Shown: piece by piece, positions 21,614-23,163 of the stretch
How the letters are laid out: the number at the start of each line of letters is the position of its first letter
Position numbering within the stretch: position 1 is the stretch's first letter
Source of the DNA: SZAS-103 sp964449135
GTDB taxonomy: Bacteria > Pseudomonadota > Gammaproteobacteria > Xanthomonadales > Xanthomonadaceae
Assembly (NCBI GenBank): GCA_964449135.1
Contig: CAYUXZ010000042.1
Location: 1-23,163 of the forward strand
DNA: 23,163 nucleotides
Direction of reading: 5' to 3'
Translations under genes and position numbers: made by a program
The notes under the pieces: model-generated
Seen by the model: the letters and a program-made list of their open reading frames with translations, nothing else
What the model was told of the DNA's origin: nothing
Databases searched by the model: none

Positions 21614-23119
21614 TCACACGACCGCCGGATTCGGCTTGTCCACGTCGATCCGGAAGGTCTTGAGCGCGCGCGCGACATCGTTCGCGGACATCTTGCCCTC
21701 CGCGGCGAGCGCGACGATCGCGGCGTGCGCGATGTGGTGGCGGTCGACCTCGAAGAACTGGCGCAGGTTCGCGCGCGTGTCCGAACGCCCGTAGCCGTCG
21801 GTGCCGAGCACGGTGTAGCGCATCGGCACGAACGCGCGGATCTGGTCGGGGTAGGCGCGCACGTAGTCGGTCGCGGCGATCGCCGGACCCTGCCGGCCTT
21901 CCAGGCACTGCGCGACCCACGACTTGCGCGGTTGCCTGGCTTCCGGATGCAGCGCATTGTGGCGCTCGGCGTCGAAACCGTCGCGGCGCAGTTCGGTGAA
22001 ACTCGGGCAGGACCAGATGTCCGCGCCTACGCCGAATTCCTTGTCGAGCAGCTCGGCTGCCGCGATGACTTCGCGCAGGATCGTGCCGCTGCCGAGCAGC
22101 TGCACATGCGGAACGTTCTTCCCTTTGCCCTTGCCAGTCCCGTTTCCGTTGTTCTGCAACAGGTACATGCCCTTGATGATCCCCTCGGCCGCGCCTTCGG
22201 GCATCGCCGGATGGCTGTAGTTCTCGTTCATCAGCGTGAGGTAGAAATATTCGTCGCGCTGCTCGGACAACATGCGCTGCATTCCGTGCTGCATGATGAC
22301 GGCGACCTCGAACGAGAAGGTCGGATCGTAGGGGCGGCAGTTCGGGATCGCGCCCGCGAGCAGGTGCGAATGGCCGTCCTCGTGCTGCAGGCCTTCGCCG
22401 TTGAGCGTGGTGCGTCCGGCGGTCGCGCCGAGCAGGAATCCGCGCGCGCGCATGTCGCCGGCGAGCCAGCACAGGTCGCCCACGCGCTGCATCCCGAACA
22501 TCGAGTAGAAGATGAAGAACGGCAGCATCGGCAGGTTGTTCGTGCTGTAGCTGGTCGCCGCGGCGAGCCAGCTGCAGAACGCGCCGGCCTCGGTGATGCC
22601 TTCCTGCAGCACCTGCCCGGCCTCGTCCTCGCGGTAGAACATCAGCTGCTCGGCGTCCATCGGCTTGTACTTCTGGCCGAACGGCGCGTAGATGCCGATC
22701 TGCCGGAACAGGCCTTCCATGCCGAAGGTGCGCGCCTCGTCGGCGACGATCGGCACGCAGCGCGGGCCGACCTGCTTGTCGCGCAGCACGATATTGAGCG
22801 CCTGCACGAACGCCATCGTCGTGCTGTTCTCGCGTTCGCCGGACGATTGCAGCAGGCGCTCGAACACGGACAGCTCGGGCGCCTTCAGGGTCTCGTCGGA
22901 CTTGCGCCGGCGCTGCGGCAGCGAGCCGCCGAGCGCGGCGCGGCGCTGTGCGAGGTATTGCGCCTCCGGAGAATCGGCGCCCGGGTGGTAGAACGGCACC
23001 GACGGCAGCTGCTCGTCGGTGACGGGGATCTTGAAACGGTCGCGGAAGGCCTTGATGGCCTCGTCGTCCATCTTCTTCTGCTGGTTCGTGATGTTCTTCG
23101 CTTCGACGGCCTTCCCCAT
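21614..23119 (-). CDS. aceE: Pyruvate dehydrogenase E1 (AceE), C-terminal 501 residues
   Basis: This is the C-terminal part of the homodimeric E1, which decarboxylates pyruvate with thiamine diphosphate and acetylates the E2 lipoyl group. Full-length AceE is near 890 residues. The ATG at 23119 corresponds to an internal methionine of the family block GYGMG, so it is not the natural start. Typical segments are ADEARTFGMEGLFRQIGIYA, GQVLQEGITEAG (with the Glu that contacts the cofactor), SYSTNNLPMLPFFIFYSMFG, TLNGEGLQHEDGHSH, NENYSHPAMPEG, and VLGTDGYGRSDTR. A Gly/Lys-rich insertion NNGNGTGKGKGKN lies near 22111-22157. An in-frame TAG interrupts the frame two codons upstream. The E2 and E3 genes are over 13 kb away; downstream come the ABC exporter genes. 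Confidence 0.93.
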   Translation of the reverse strand: MGKAVEAKNITNQQKKMDDEAIKAFRDRFKIPVTDEQLPSVPFYHPGADSPEAQYLAQRRAALGGSLPQRRRKSDETLKAPELSVFERLLQSSGERENSTTMAFVQALNIVLRDKQVGPRCVPIVADEARTFGMEGLFRQIGIYAPFGQKYKPMDAEQLMFYREDEAGQVLQEGITEAGAFCSWLAAATSYSTNNLPMLPFFIFYSMFGMQRVGDLCWLAGDMRARGFLLGATAGRTTLNGEGLQHEDGHSHLLAGAIPNCRPYDPTFSFEVAVIMQHGMQRMLSEQRDEYFYLTLMNENYSHPAMPEGAAEGIIKGMYLLQNNGNGTGKGKGKNVPHVQLLGSGTILREVIAAAELLDKEFGVGADIWSCPSFTELRRDGFDAERHNALHPEARQPRKSWVAQCLEGRQGPAIAATDYVRAYPDQIRAFVPMRYTVLGTDGYGRSDTRANLRQFFEVDRHHIAHAAIVALAAEGKMSANDVARALKTFRIDVDKPNPAVV

Positions 23120-23122
23120 GCA

Positions 23123-23163
23123 CTACCCCTTCACCGTCTCGCCGAGGTTCACGGTGGGCTCGG
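23123..23163 (-). pseudogene. aceE: Upstream aceE fragment ending at an in-frame amber codon
   Basis: Read in the aceE frame, 23161-23126 encodes EPTVNLGETVKG, which aligns with the family stretch before GYGMG (TVILAHTIKGYGMG in E. coli as I recall it). TAG at 23125-23123 replaces the aromatic residue of GYGMG, and TGC replaces its second Gly. The gene is therefore interrupted here, either truly or by an error at the sequence end. Confidence 0.75.

Overview
The window is a GC-rich bacterial chromosome segment with dense coding. The ATP synthase alpha N-terminus (start MATMQLNPSEISELI), a dihydrolipoamide dehydrogenase with its own lipoyl domain, and several small secreted proteins all point to a gammaproteobacterium of the Xanthomonadales/Lysobacterales. 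The placement is by protein resemblance only. No tRNA, rRNA, CRISPR array, transposase, integrase or phage gene was seen, so this is core chromosome rather than an island.

Layout. (1) 1-3521, minus strand: the promoter-proximal part of the F1Fo ATP synthase operon, atpI-atpB-atpE-atpF-atpH-atpA, with atpA cut by the window edge. A good sigma70-type promoter and a leader hairpin precede atpI. (2) 3692-7727, minus: lpdA (E3), a secreted DUF2059 protein, and aceF (E2). lpdA and aceF begin with almost the same 233 bp of DNA, which encodes a lipoyl domain. (3) 7841-10005, minus: an NRDE/TANGO2-like protein overlapping a Ste24-like M48 membrane protease. (4) 10045-12092: dinB (Pol IV, plus) convergent with a threonine/serine dehydratase-like PLP enzyme (minus). 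(5) 12199-14359: a glycine-zipper envelope protein (plus) faces the 16S rRNA modification pair rsmC-rsuA (minus) across a shared terminator. (6) 14640-16719: a secreted fasciclin-domain protein (plus) faces an EamA exporter (minus) across a second shared terminator, followed by an unknown secreted protein. (7) 17042-18992: an unknown 60-residue protein (minus), a secreted three-EF-hand protein, a DUF3297 protein and an unknown membrane protein (all plus). (8) 19002-23163, minus: the C-terminal half of aceE (E1), then a two-gene ABC exporter.

How the genes fit together. All three pyruvate dehydrogenase components are in the window, but aceE lies about 14 kb from aceF/lpdA. Together with the atp operon they make this an energy-metabolism neighbourhood. 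The middle is a mix of housekeeping genes (translesion synthesis, ribosome modification) and small envelope or periplasmic proteins, several in convergent pairs that share intrinsic terminators.

I saw no clear new multi-gene system. The best leads are: the DNA-level near-identity of the two lipoyl domains; an in-frame amber codon inside aceE close to the right edge, which may be an assembly error; an unknown 60-residue protein whose promoter -10 box lies in the spacer of a long inverted repeat; a Met/His-rich EF-hand protein; and a cluster of GTGAA/TTCAC half-sites between rsmC and the fasciclin gene.
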